In this document: positions 47,814 to 58,320 of the stretch, in pieces
Numbering within the stretch: the stretch's first letter is position 1
How the letters are laid out: the number at the start of each line of letters is the position of its first letter
Origin: Chytridium lagenaria
Taxonomy: Eukaryota > Chytridiomycota > Chytridiomycetes > Chytridiales > Chytridiaceae
Length of the DNA: 64,000 bases
Direction: 5' to 3'
Assembly: GCA_025449115.1 (NCBI GenBank)
Contig: JAHLKC010000003.1
Coordinates: 434,001-498,000 of the forward strand
Made by a program: the position numbers and the translations under genes
Notes under the pieces: model-generated
The model's input: only the letters and a program-made list of their open reading frames with translations
Told to the model about the DNA's origin: nothing
Database searches by the model: none

Positions 47814-49133
47814 TCACACCGTTTCGAACAAATTCCTCATATACTCTAAACTATACTGCCGGAAAAGCCTCTTCGGATCATCAACCCACCTCCCAACCTC
47901 ATCAAACACAACCCCAACATCCTTTCCCATCTCCTTCATCCTCCGATACGATAGTAAATAGTCAACACTTTGTTCCCTCAAATAATTATAAGCTCCTTCC
48001 TTCACATATAGACTTTTCGACACTTTTGAACCCGCCCAATCTACAATTTGAGGAGAATAAACAGTCACCGGAAACGCATCTTCTCCATCAAATATCCCAG
48101 CCCTCCTTCGACACCCTTTAATCAACCGTGTAAATGGCGCGAGATGAAGCTGTTCCTGAAATAACCCCGCATAATCCGTCCCGTCACCCTCACATGTCTA
48201 GCCCCACCTTCGCACGCCCAAATCAAGCTCCTCATCAAATTCCTCAACGGCGTGTTGTACTCTAACTTTTTTAAATCCTCTACCTTCGCCAACGTTATCG
48301 CATGATACCCATGTTCGACGCAAAAAAAGTCCACAGTCGTATCCGTGTATCGGTTTTGAAGACCATGCTTATCGGATTTCCCACAAACAGGGCACGCAAC
48401 CCGCAAAGCAAGTCGATGGGTCTCTGGTGCGAGAATTCGTGCGATTTCTTCACGGTTCGCAAGAATTTCCGAAATGACCGCGCCAATGACGGGTGAAGCG
48501 TTTAAATCAGTCTGATACGTTTCTTTAAAAGGTACATTGTTCGAACGCTCTGAAAACAACGAGAGGAGTTCACGATAGTCGTTGATGAATTGATGCATGT
48601 GGCCGGTGGCGCGAAGGGATTTTTGATAGCCGTTTGGAACAACTGTGGTGGAGTCGGGCGCGGTTTCGACGAGATCGAGGTTAATGGATACGTTTAATCT
48701 GTCGTCTAACTTTGTATAAGTTTAATGAAAACAGCGAGGACTCACTGCAAAGCTTCCGCATCCTGTTTGCGATATGGAAGGCTAACGCAAAAGTCACGAG
48801 TGTACCGACATGTGGTGAATTGTTGGGTTGGGCGCCAATGTGGATCACTAATTCTTTTACAGGAAGTGATGAGGATGTATCTATAGAGTCGACTCGCTTG
48901 ATGGCGCCGCTTAATCCTGCGTATTGGAGCAGTGCAGGAATGAACTCCTTTTTGTAGACATAGGAGTTTCCACCAAGTGGATCGTGAACCATGCTGTCAT
49001 GACGCATGAATTGGTTATACGTCTCGCTGGTGATATTGTGCAGAGGTGGGGCGCTGGATCCAAAGAGGCGAGGACGGTGTGTCGTAAGGTAGAATGGACC
49101 GTGTATTTTCGATATCCTGCTCAAGCGATGCAT
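47814..49133 (-). CDS. class I aminoacyl-tRNA-synthetase-like protein (LysRS-I-like)
   Basis: It has the two signatures of a class I synthetase or nucleotidylyl-transferase Rossmann fold. The first is the HIGH-like HVGT in HIGAQPNNSPHVGTLVTFAL (about 48,840-48,780). The second is the KMSKS-like KVSKS in DWAGSKVSKSLYVKEGAY (about 48,040-47,990). Between them are VACPVCGKSDKHGLQNRY and FFCVEHGYH, a likely zinc site (CxxC...C...H), and then the VDGTDYAGLFQEQLHLAPF segment. That arrangement resembles archaeal-type class I lysyl-tRNA synthetase. An intron ends at about 48,713. One base appears missing near 48,184, splitting HVRV from DGTDYAG. At about 400 residues it lacks room for a normal anticodon-binding domain, so it may be a paralogue with another job. 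Function beyond the fold is inference. Confidence 0.68.
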
Positions 49134-50900
49134 TCCTTCCAAGGAAACTAATGGATACTAATGTAATCTTGTGAATTGATCCCGAATACGCCCATTCTGA
49201 CTGCCGTATAAATGTGTTGTGGGAAGTGAAGGGGTGTGATGTGATCATCGAAGGGCTGTTGATGAGACTTTTTTTGATGGGACTGTGCAGGAGCTGTCAA
49301 AGACCGCATGAAGCTGACTCCACAGGAATCAACCGCCTCGAGACGCACTCTGATCCATCCAAGCTTTCCACCAGTTAAGGCGCACTCCTCTCAGATCTCA
49401 CACTTTTATCAAGCAGGTTTGATATACTTTTTTACTCCCGTCTCCTTTAATTGCTCACGCATCACTTCACATAACTCAAACAGGCACAGCAAGCATCTAC
49501 ATCCATGATTTATAACAATATAAAGTATCGTTTTCCTTTATGACTCCTTATCTAATGAAGTTTATAACCCTTTCGACCGGTTTGATGCCAGGCGATTTTG
49601 GTTTTTGGGGTTGGGAGAGTTTTTTTTTTGGCTTGGAGGTCAAGTCAAAGTTTGAATAACGTTTGCTTTCGCAAGTCGGAGTTATGAAACTGATGGTTGG
49701 GGCTACGGCATTTTGTCGCATGAAGATTCGCTTATAGGATGAATGAAGATGACCTTTCCAGCGGGTGCAGCGTGGGCTATGCATAAATCAGAAAGATCAT
49801 TCGCGATAATCGGGAAGATTAGGAAATATGCTACAAGGTCTTTTGGGGCTATATGCACAGTTCGATGTTGCGTTGGCGTCTCAAGGGACTTTTTAAAATC
49901 TTGGTCGAAAATATATATGATCAGCTTAAGCTGACCTCTTCACTTACCGAATATCAGCACCCGTCTTTCAAAATACACCTGCAGAAAAAACAATCATCAG
50001 CTCTCCCTTAGCCATATAATTTAGCCCGTCTCTACTGTCCGTCCTGGTTTCCTCAAAGTTCAAATCAGCTTCACATCATCGCTTTATTCCCTATAAGTCG
50101 CTCATGTCCTAGGTACGGGAGACTAATATTGCAGACACCGTGTACAGCTGAAGGGGAAAAATAAATAAAAAATAGTCTTCGTGGAATGACGATAGTTCGT
50201 ATGTTACGACATGCTATAGCATCGTTGTCTCAAGAGCCGCATGGCGCATGTATGAATAGATATTATGCAGAAATAGCTACCCTGCTTTGCCTCAACTATG
50301 AGAGCCAGCATTCCTTTTTTGAAGCATTTAATTATTTTAATTGTACATAGTTTGAGATGGAAAGGGTGTAGGCATAAAATAAAGAATCATGTGAAGCAGA
50401 GTACAAAAATTCTACAGCACACAAGGACTAACCAACATTCTCGCGTGTAGAGTGATAACACAATCAAAAGAACCAAACAAAAAAAATTAAAAAAAAACAA
50501 CGGGATGCAATTCTTGTTCGGAGTCTGTGCGAACAATAGTATTAAAAATGGCCAAGAACACATGTGTGGGAATCAATGATTACGTTAACGAAAGAGTAGA
50601 TTCGTGTACATATTATATCAATTACTCGATATCATCCGCAGTGAGCAAAGATGCCACTGAAGGACGCCCAAAAGACACTACAATAAGGTGGGGATCAGCA
50701 TCAATGGAACAAATACACCCAATAATTACCACCATTTGCCCAGCGGTTAGGCATTGAAAACGGGACGCGGTGCATCATTGACCAAGGGAGAAGCGTGGTT
50801 GATAGCCAAAGGGGTTTGTTGAGGCGCGTAAGTAGGGACGTCCTCCATTTCTGTTATGATCTTACGTTAATGTCCAAACAAAAAAATATGAAGACCAAAA
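49134..50900. other. gene-free interval
   Basis: Short open stretches only, with no recognisable motif. The right-hand end (about 50,400-50,900) is AT-rich and probably holds the 3' UTR of the minus-strand gene that follows. Confidence 0.45.
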
Positions 50901-52732
50901 TCAACGAACCCTCGTCACAGCGTTGGTTGGTAAATCCCCAAAAACACTGTTTGATCTGCCGCCAAATCCGCTACTGGCAACGGAAGTGCTGGGGGATCCG
51001 CCGAAAATGGACGTGTTGGTGAAACTGCCAAAAGCTGCGCTTGACCCGGCTTCTGCAAGAGGAGCGCAAGGTTGGAAATCCTTGCGTGGGAGCAGCATGC
51101 CAGAATGGCGCGTCTTAAAAAAAGTATTAGTTTTTGGTTATTTGGAAAAATGAAAAGTTCAAGGTTAAAGCCTCTAATAAAATCTTGAGCTAGAAAAGAG
51201 ACACGTACTAAAGAGCTGAATGCCAGAGGTTGTGGGACCTGCGTGTCCACATCCATCGGGTCTTCCGCAGACGGCGCAATCTCTTCATAGTTGTAACCAG
51301 CACCAATCCCCCCCAAACCCCCACCTACCAACCCCTCCACGATCCTCCTCAATCTTTCGTTATCCTCCCTCAATTTCTGCATCTCCCTTTGCATCTCCTG
51401 AACCTTCTGCTCCTCCCTCAAAACCTTATCAGACTCCTCTTTCAAAAGCCTTTCAGACTCTTGCACCTTTCGTTCGGCCTCAGCCTTATCCTCTTCCACA
51501 CTCAACTTCATCACACTGAGTTCCTCCTCATCATGAGCAAGCTTGGCCTCCCGCTCGGTCAACTCTGCTTGCTGAGCGGAAATTGCAGTCTCTTTTCTCG
51601 TCACGTCGTTTTTTTGCGCATCCAACGCGGCCTCCGTCCTTGCCAGGTCATCTCTCTCCGCTGCAATAGCGGCTTCACTCATTGCCATCGTGTCCCTTTC
51701 AGCTGTAATCGCGGCCTCCCTCATCACAAGCTCATCATATTGAGCTTGAAGCCCACTTTGACTCACACGTAGCCGCTCATTCTCCTCCACATACTGTGTT
51801 CCCAAAGCCTTCAGCCGCTTATTCTCTTCCGTGAGGAATACAGCTTCCATCCTCGCGTTCATCAACTCCTTCTTGGCATCCATGAGCTGCCTCTGAAGGC
51901 TCGCCGCATCCTCCATCCCCTTTGTAATCAACTCTCTGTTCTCAATAACAAGCCTCGCACGTTCCTCCACATCCTGCAACACGACCGTCTCACCAGAGGC
52001 CCCAGCCTTCTCCAACTCCCTCTTCGCAACCCATAGATCAAACTCCAAGTGTCCTGATCGCTTGATGTATTGTTCTGAGAGCTCTGTCTTTTCTTGCAGT
52101 TGGTAGGTGAGGTTCTCCACGCGGATCTGTGTATTCTTGAGAGCAGTGGATTTAGCGTGTATGGATTTCTTAAGATGTGTCGTTTGCTGTATTTCACGCT
52201 GTTGCGTGTGTTGAGACATCTCCAAAGGTCTTCATTGTCGTAACGGAGCTTGGCGATGGTCTGCTCTTTCCCGTGTACGGCCAATAGGTGTTTGCGTTTC
52301 TGATGTTTTGAAAAGTTCCTTGTTTGTGGTTTCTAAAACTTGTGGGACATCAAGAGGTTGCGACACTGGAGGTGGAAGAGTAGCGTCAACGGACTGCGAC
52401 TTGGTGGAAGTGGGAAGGGTTTCAGCCTATACCAAACGTTATGAGGAAATAGTTAGGCAAAGTAGGGCAGTTAGCCCCCAACGAACCTTTGAAGCCGTTG
52501 TCTTTACAAAACACCACCACAACAATCCCACAGCAACGCTAAACACCAAACCTCGAACCACAAAGTCTGCTATCCCCACATACTCGAGGATCAAGTCGAT
52601 AAGGCACGCCATCATGATGACAGTAACGTCTGTTGTCATCACGCAGTAAACGAAAATAAAATAAAATGGGAGAACAACATGGGCTGTGCCTGAATAGAAG
52701 AGCAGGGATTTACGTGATTTGACCAATGTCAA
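50901..52732 (-). CDS. membrane-anchored coiled-coil protein with FG-like tail, paralogue B
   Basis: Function unknown. The 5' exon encodes hydrophobic spans: PFYFIFVYCVMTTDVTVIMM, then VVRGLVFSVAVGLLWW. An intron at about 52,427-52,484 joins TTASK to AETLPTSTKS. A long coiled coil follows (about 52,225-51,270), sharing LxFDxWVAKRELEK-type and LTEENKRLKALG segments with the gene at 20,377. Its middle has short repeats of AAI(T/A)AERD. The coil ends in a Gly-rich hinge (GGGLGGIGAGYNYEE) and PMDVDTQVPQP. After an intron that starts GTACGT (about 51,208), the last exon (about 51,110-50,901) has four FG-type motifs (AAFGSF, SIFGG, SGFGG, SVFGD). Frame breaks occur near 52,260 and 52,225. The initiation codon is not clear; an upstream exon is likely. 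Confidence 0.65.
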
Positions 52733-53084
52733 AGAAAGAGCAGGAACGTCGACACTCTAGTGTTTATTTGAGAAAAGCTGAGCGAACAATGAATATGATT
52801 AAAACCATGTATGTATTCGAGTCATTACCGAAATAACAATATGGTGGAAGAGAACAAGGGCATAACAAGTAAAAATGATGAATTTGCGGCGACGGGGCAT
52901 TAACACGCATATTATGGGAGGAGCAGAGCGTCAGTGTTAGGATACGTCTGAGAAGGCATCAAAAAGGAAACAACCCCCCCCAATGAAGAAAACTAAGAAT
53001 AATCAAGATCACGACAAAACAAAACCCATACTCCCCAGAACAAAACTCTCCAAAAGAAAAAAAATAATCCCTTATCACACAATC
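52733..53084. other. short intergenic interval
   Basis: AT-rich sequence between two minus-strand genes: upstream of paralogue B and downstream of the RRM gene. It probably holds both the promoter of the former and the terminator of the latter. Nothing else is visible. Confidence 0.4.
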
Positions 53085-55751
53085 CTAGTCACAAATCGCC
53101 AATAACCCCTGCAAATACCCACAATTTTTATGCGCCACTTCCAACCTCTCATACTCTCCATTCCGTCTCTCAAGTTCCCCCCTCAACCCCACAACCTCCT
53201 CCACAGCCCGTTCATAAGCAACCTTCCAATCCACTTCGCCTCCAGAGTTTCCAGCCGTCGCCTCAGCCGCGACCGCGACCGACGAGAAAGCAAAAGAGCG
53301 TTCAGCCTCTCGTCGTCTCAAAGCGTCATTCTCAGCTTCAAGGGTGACAATCCGGTGGAACATGGCGTCGAGTAGGTTCTTTGTGGTCCAGAGTTGGGAT
53401 TCGAGAGAGATGGAGGTGAGAGCATCGTACGGAGGTTGTTGTTGTTGCGGCTGTTGCTGCTGTTGCTGTTGAAGAGGCTGTTGTTGGAGTTGCTGAGGGA
53501 GGTGTGGAGGGGTTGAGTTGCTAACGGAGGTAGGAGCTTTAGAGAAGAAGGATGGGGCAGATGGAAAGAATGCGGGTTGGTTAACGTCAAGCCCTTGCGC
53601 GGCTTGATGGCTAAGAATATGGTTGTTTGGGTAAAATGAGTTTCCTAAGGGCGATAAGGAGGGTCCACGCATGAGCGAAGGTTGCTGTTGAGGTAAATTC
53701 TTATCCTCAGATTGCGATTGATGAGACGTTGCTTCAGGCGATGCTTCCTCCAATTCACTGTCAGCAGCAGTTTGATCGCTACCAACAGAAGAAGAGAGGT
53801 TGTTGCCATTCTCGCCGATATTTATAGGGAGATGTGAAAGCGAGAGAGGAGAAGACGAAGTGGCGCGAGTGACTTCGTGTGTAGAAAAGATAGGCGGAAC
53901 GCTGCTAGTGTTGTTAATGTTGACGTTGTTGTTATTGTTATTGTTGTTTAAGGCGAACGCGTCATTGACGTTCACCATGTCCGCCATGATGGGCGGGGAT
54001 GCGTAAGGAGGTTGAGAGGGTAAAGGAAGGACGGTCTTATTTTCAAAGACGTCTGCGTAGCTGGTGTGATGAGGAATGACGGGTATTTCTGGTTGCAGAG
54101 GGACAGGGAAGCCTGGGAACTCGATGATGGAGTTGAAAGAAAGAGACGAAGGGATGACGGCAGCGGGACGTCCGGTTGAAGCTTGAGTGACAACGGACGG
54201 AGGTGCATTACTGGAAAGAGAGGCCGCCGCACCCTTTCTTGAAAAGATAGCGGTAAAGTTGGTGGTAGAGTTCATTTCCTCCAAACACGCGTGGGCGGTG
54301 ATGACATCCTTGAAGTGAACCAGGCATGATGAATGGTAAAAAACAATATCCTGCCATCCTTCAAATGACTCAAAAATGCCCTCCAGTTCCGTATCTGAGA
54401 TGCTTGCAGGGTAATCGCTGACACGGATGATGGCGTTGGGAGTTCCAAGGGTATTCGCCGGAATGCAGTGCGGAGAATATTCGGCTTTCGCAAAGCTCGC
54501 CTTCATCTTTGTCCCAAACAAAATTTCCTCTATGGCCATGGAAGAGTAGTGCGGGTCCTCAAAAATGACAAAGGCGTAGTCGACGTAAAACGCAACACGA
54601 CGGAATCCTTGCAGACCTTTGAAAAAGTCGAGCAAGATGGGTATCTCCCTATCGAGGTTGGTGACATGGATGGTGCATTTGGGGGATGCGGAACCAGCAG
54701 ACATGTCGGTGATGGTGGGTATGACTGGCCCAACTGCACCTTCAACACGCCCGTCGTCGATAGAAGATCTGCTGTTTTTCCCCCGGAGTTCCGTTGCACT
54801 TTTTGCTCCCTTTGTCGAGTAGTTTGCAAAAAGGCTAGTAATAGCAAAGTTAGTTCTTCCTATGATGAAAATATAAAGATAAAGAGAATAATTGAGGTAA
54901 ACCCACTTGGTGGTGCCGTTCAGGTCCTCTAACGCCTTTTTTGAACACTCAACACTGGTGAACCGGACAAGTGCATGATTCGGAAAGAAGCGGCAGCTAA
55001 AGAAAACAGTTGTGAGAATTCAACATTTATAAAAAAGTAGGATAAAAAAGATAGGCGGTGCCTCAAAGTGTTATCACATAAAATATGTAAAAAAAGGAAT
55101 AAATACATACCTATCAAAACCCTCGTAACTCTTAAAGATCTTTATCAGTTCCGTCTCCGTAAAGTAAGGAAACACGCTGACATACAGAATCGGGTTCGGG
55201 GGCACAGATATCGAAGGAGTTGTATTGGATGCAACTCCATGCTTGGCGTAGGCAGCCAGCATGTCCGACTCTTCGTGGATGCGATCGATAGCCAATGTAG
55301 AGGTGTCTACGCTGGAGAAGCAGACAAAAACGTAGTCTTGGTGAAAGGAGATGCGACGGAAACCTTCGTAAGTGGAGAAGAGCTGGTGAGGGAGAGGGTT
55401 AGTAACTGCTTGTCCAAAATGTCCGCCAACAGTTGATTCCCCGAGAGTCTATACTCCGTAACCCATATTAACGACGGAACAAGTGACTCGATGGCCTGCA
55501 ACCCAGACAAACGATGCTACAAGATTCCGTTCAACCCATGCTGAGCGGCTATTTAAGCTCGCCTCTGATATCTTCCCGATGGCCGTCTCCGTCTCCATCG
55601 ACGAATTCAACATCCAGCCACAACAAAACATCATCCGTCCTCGTAAAACAATCTTTGAGAGGCCCTCGCTTGAACTCACCGCCTTGAGATCCGCCTTGTC
55701 TTTAATTATGTTTGTGACATGTATGGTAGTCTTTTTGCCGTGAACGCTCAT
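53085..55751 (-). CDS. multi-RRM RNA-binding protein with Gln-rich and coiled-coil tail
   Basis: Up to five short RNA-recognition motifs follow each other. RRM1 (about 55,735-55,480) starts TTIHVTNIIKDKADLK. RRM2 (about 55,400-55,260) has YEGFRRISF and VFVCFSSVDTSTLAIDRI. RRM3 spans an intron (LYVSVFPYFTETELIKIFKS; then HALVRFTSVECSKKALEDL). RRM4 (54,690-54,480) has CTIHVTNLDREIPILLDFFK and YAFVIFEDPHYSSMAIEEIL. RRM5 (about 54,440-54,250) has AIIRVSDYPASISDTELEGI and SCLVHFKDVITAHACLEEM. These lack strong aromatic RNP motifs but keep the fold pattern, as in RBPMS/Whi3-type proteins. A low-complexity region with an Asn run (about 53,935), a Gln/Pro run (about 53,460) and a C-terminal coiled coil (TLEAENDALRRREAE) follows. 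The stop is at 53,085. It probably regulates mRNA in cytoplasmic granules; that is inference. Confidence 0.75.
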
Positions 55752-56889
55752 GCCTGTTGCTGCTGCTGTTGGTGCTGCTGAAGATGACGATGCTGGTGGT
55801 GGTGGTTGTAGTGCTGACGAGGAATGCGCTGCTGGTGAAATGGTGGGCTGACTGTAGTCGATCCAGCGTGGATGCTAATTGCAGGTAGAAGAAAAGCTCC
55901 GATGTCAATAATCAATCGTACACAGAACCAGTATTCGTACAGCAAACAACAAAGCTATGGGGGTATACCACGCACACACACCTTTTGACGATGGGGTAAA
56001 CGAGGGTTGTGGAATGTGTATAAGTGTGGTTGAAGGTTTTGTTGTTGAAGCGCTAGCTGCAGGACGGTCTTCCGGAGTAAACTTTTTTTTTTTGCTTTGG
56101 GGTCAGTTGCTCCTTCCAGCGCCAGATTTGAGGGATGGAAATGGCAGTTCAGCAACAAATTTGACAATTCAACCACACCATCCTGGTTTTCGGGACTTGA
56201 AAAACGGAGGAGCAACATGGAACCTCTTCAGAGGATGTAGGGCATCAGTAGGTATCCAACTTACACTCGGATGAATTGTGTGTGAAGAATGACTCTGGAT
56301 GGTTTGGTATAGAATTGGAATTAGAATTGGATGAGACGGATCGGTATATGGAGGGTTGGTTTGATGGATGATGGACGCATTTATCAAGGCAGATCTGTAG
56401 CAGATGCGTCGTAGATGAGCTTAGGGGAAAGACATGGTGTCCAAAGCTATTTACTCGTAGAGCATGCAGCATAGTGTGTGTGTTTATTATGTGATGGCAA
56501 ACCATCCACTCCATATGAACAATAAATAAATAAAGATTGCTCAATTATGGAATAACGTCCACTGTTGCCGTCCTTAGACGATGAGAACCAAAAACCCAGT
56601 GCCTCTCCTACTTCAACCTCAAGTGAACAACTCCCATAAGGAATTCGAGGTACTTTCAATTCTACTTCGTGAGTAAACAACAAACGGACATTTTTTCTTC
56701 ATTAACCTCCGTGCACTCTAACGCTGCTTCCTGATCACACATACGCAACGGTAGAACTCCCTTCATTCATTTCTAACATCAAGGCCGTCATCCCTCTCCC
56801 AGAAATTGACATGGTTACACTAAATAATTTTGCGGGGGAGCTTTGTATCCCCATTTTGCAATTAGTGTCGAATCCTTTTTCGATCAATC
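55752..56889. other. intergenic interval upstream of eS6
   Basis: Low-complexity GCTG-type repeats at about 55,750-55,830 may be part of the 5' UTR of the RRM gene. The rest has no recognisable gene. Confidence 0.4.
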
Positions 56890-58254
56890 ATGAAGGTACC
56901 TTATCCAAGAGAGAGAGGCCGTCATCCCGCTGGAGACTATCCATCAACATCATCGTCATCTACTACCCATACCTCGTGGCCTATCAGAGAATATAGCATC
57001 AGCTGGATACTTTGACGAATGAATAGGACGCTCTACGATACAGGATGAGATGGGATGGATTGGATAGGGATAGAGCTATGGGCAAAAATTCGAGTGAACC
57101 TCTGGTTGAACGGCATGACGGAAGAACAGGGAATCTCTGTGGGGATTATAGGAAATGGACTCCTCACTTGTCATGGATACGGGAAGAAGCGATCTTTGGA
57201 ACGGCATTATGGATGAATACCCTCTCTCGCTATAACTTCGCTAAAATACCTCGGGGAATCAAAAGATGGCTAACAGTGTCCTTTCTATCCGACCATTTAT
57301 AGTTGAACATCGCCTACCCCGCTTTGGGGACGCAGAAGAACATCGAGATCGACGATGAGCGTCGTCTGTAAGTTACTCATCCTTCTTTGGTCAAGGGAAA
57401 GAAATGCCCATGAAACTAAACTTAACACTGACAACAGTCGCATCTTCTACGAGAAGCGCATGGCCCAGGAAGTCAAGGCCGACGCTCTCGGAGACGAGTT
57501 CAAGGGCTACGTCTTCAAGATCACCGGTGGAAACGACAAGCAGGGTTTCCCCATGAAGCAGGGTGTCCTCCGCCCTGGTCGTGCTCGCCTCCTCCTCTCC
57601 AAGGGCCACTCTTGCTACCGCCCCCGTCGTACCGGTGAGCGCAAAAGGAAGACTGTCCGTGGATGTATTGTCGGTTCCGACATCTCTGCTCTCTCCCTTG
57701 TCCTCGTTAAGCAGGGTGAGCAGGACATCCCTGGATTGACTGACTTGAACGTCCCCAAGCGCCTCGGACCTAAGCGTGCTTCCAAGATCCGCAAGATGTT
57801 TGTAAGTATTGATTGTATTTTGAAGGAGTAAGGAGGAGTTCCAGTTATGGCATTGACGGGAAAAGGCGCCGCAGGGATTTTGTTTATACGATGCACTATT
57901 CAACCTACACCATCAGCATTGCAAACTCACTGTCACTCTCTTTCTTTGAATGATATAGGGTCTCACCAAGGACGACGATGTTCGCAAGTACGTCATCCGC
58001 CGTGAAGTCCCTCTAAGAAGGAGGGCAAGAAAGCCATCTCCAAAGCCCCCAAGATCCAGCGTCTCGTCACCCCCCTCACCCTTCAGCGCAGGAGGCACCT
58101 CAACTCTCTCAAGAAGAGGCACGCTGAGGCCGCCAAGGAGGCTGCTTCTGAATACGCCAAGGTTCTCGCCCAGCGTGTTAAGGACAGGAAGGAGAAGCGT
58201 CACGAGGCTCATGTCAAGAGGCTTTCGTCGCTTCGCAAGTCTACCACTGCTTAA
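56890..58254 (+). CDS. RPS6: 40S ribosomal protein eS6
   Basis: eS6 is a core small-subunit protein and the classical S6-kinase target. Four exons are proposed. Exon 1 is only ATGAAG (56,890-56,895), before a GTACCT donor. Exon 2 is 57,303-57,367 ([20 protein letters not shown]). Exon 3 is 57,438-57,801 ([20 protein letters not shown] and [20 protein letters not shown] through [15 protein letters not shown]). Exon 4 is 57,959-58,254 ([38 protein letters not shown], ending SSLRKSTTA). Introns are about 407, 70 and 157 bases. Exon 4 carries a one-base deletion in a C run (58,009-58,011): a frame change right there restores [19 protein letters not shown]. Since eS6 is essential and single-copy in most fungi, this is probably a consensus error. 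Exon 1 placement is inferred from the conserved MKLNIAYP start. Confidence 0.93.
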
Positions 58255-58320
58255 ATTTTCGGATTTAGGATTGGTGGATGGGTGTTTTATGCTTGCTGTG
58301 ATTTTGAAAGGAACTAGAGT

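Noticed and set aside
57959..58254. Programmed ribosomal frameshift in eS6
   Set aside because: No slippery heptamer is present at the break. The same kind of one-base change recurs in unrelated genes, so consensus error is simpler.
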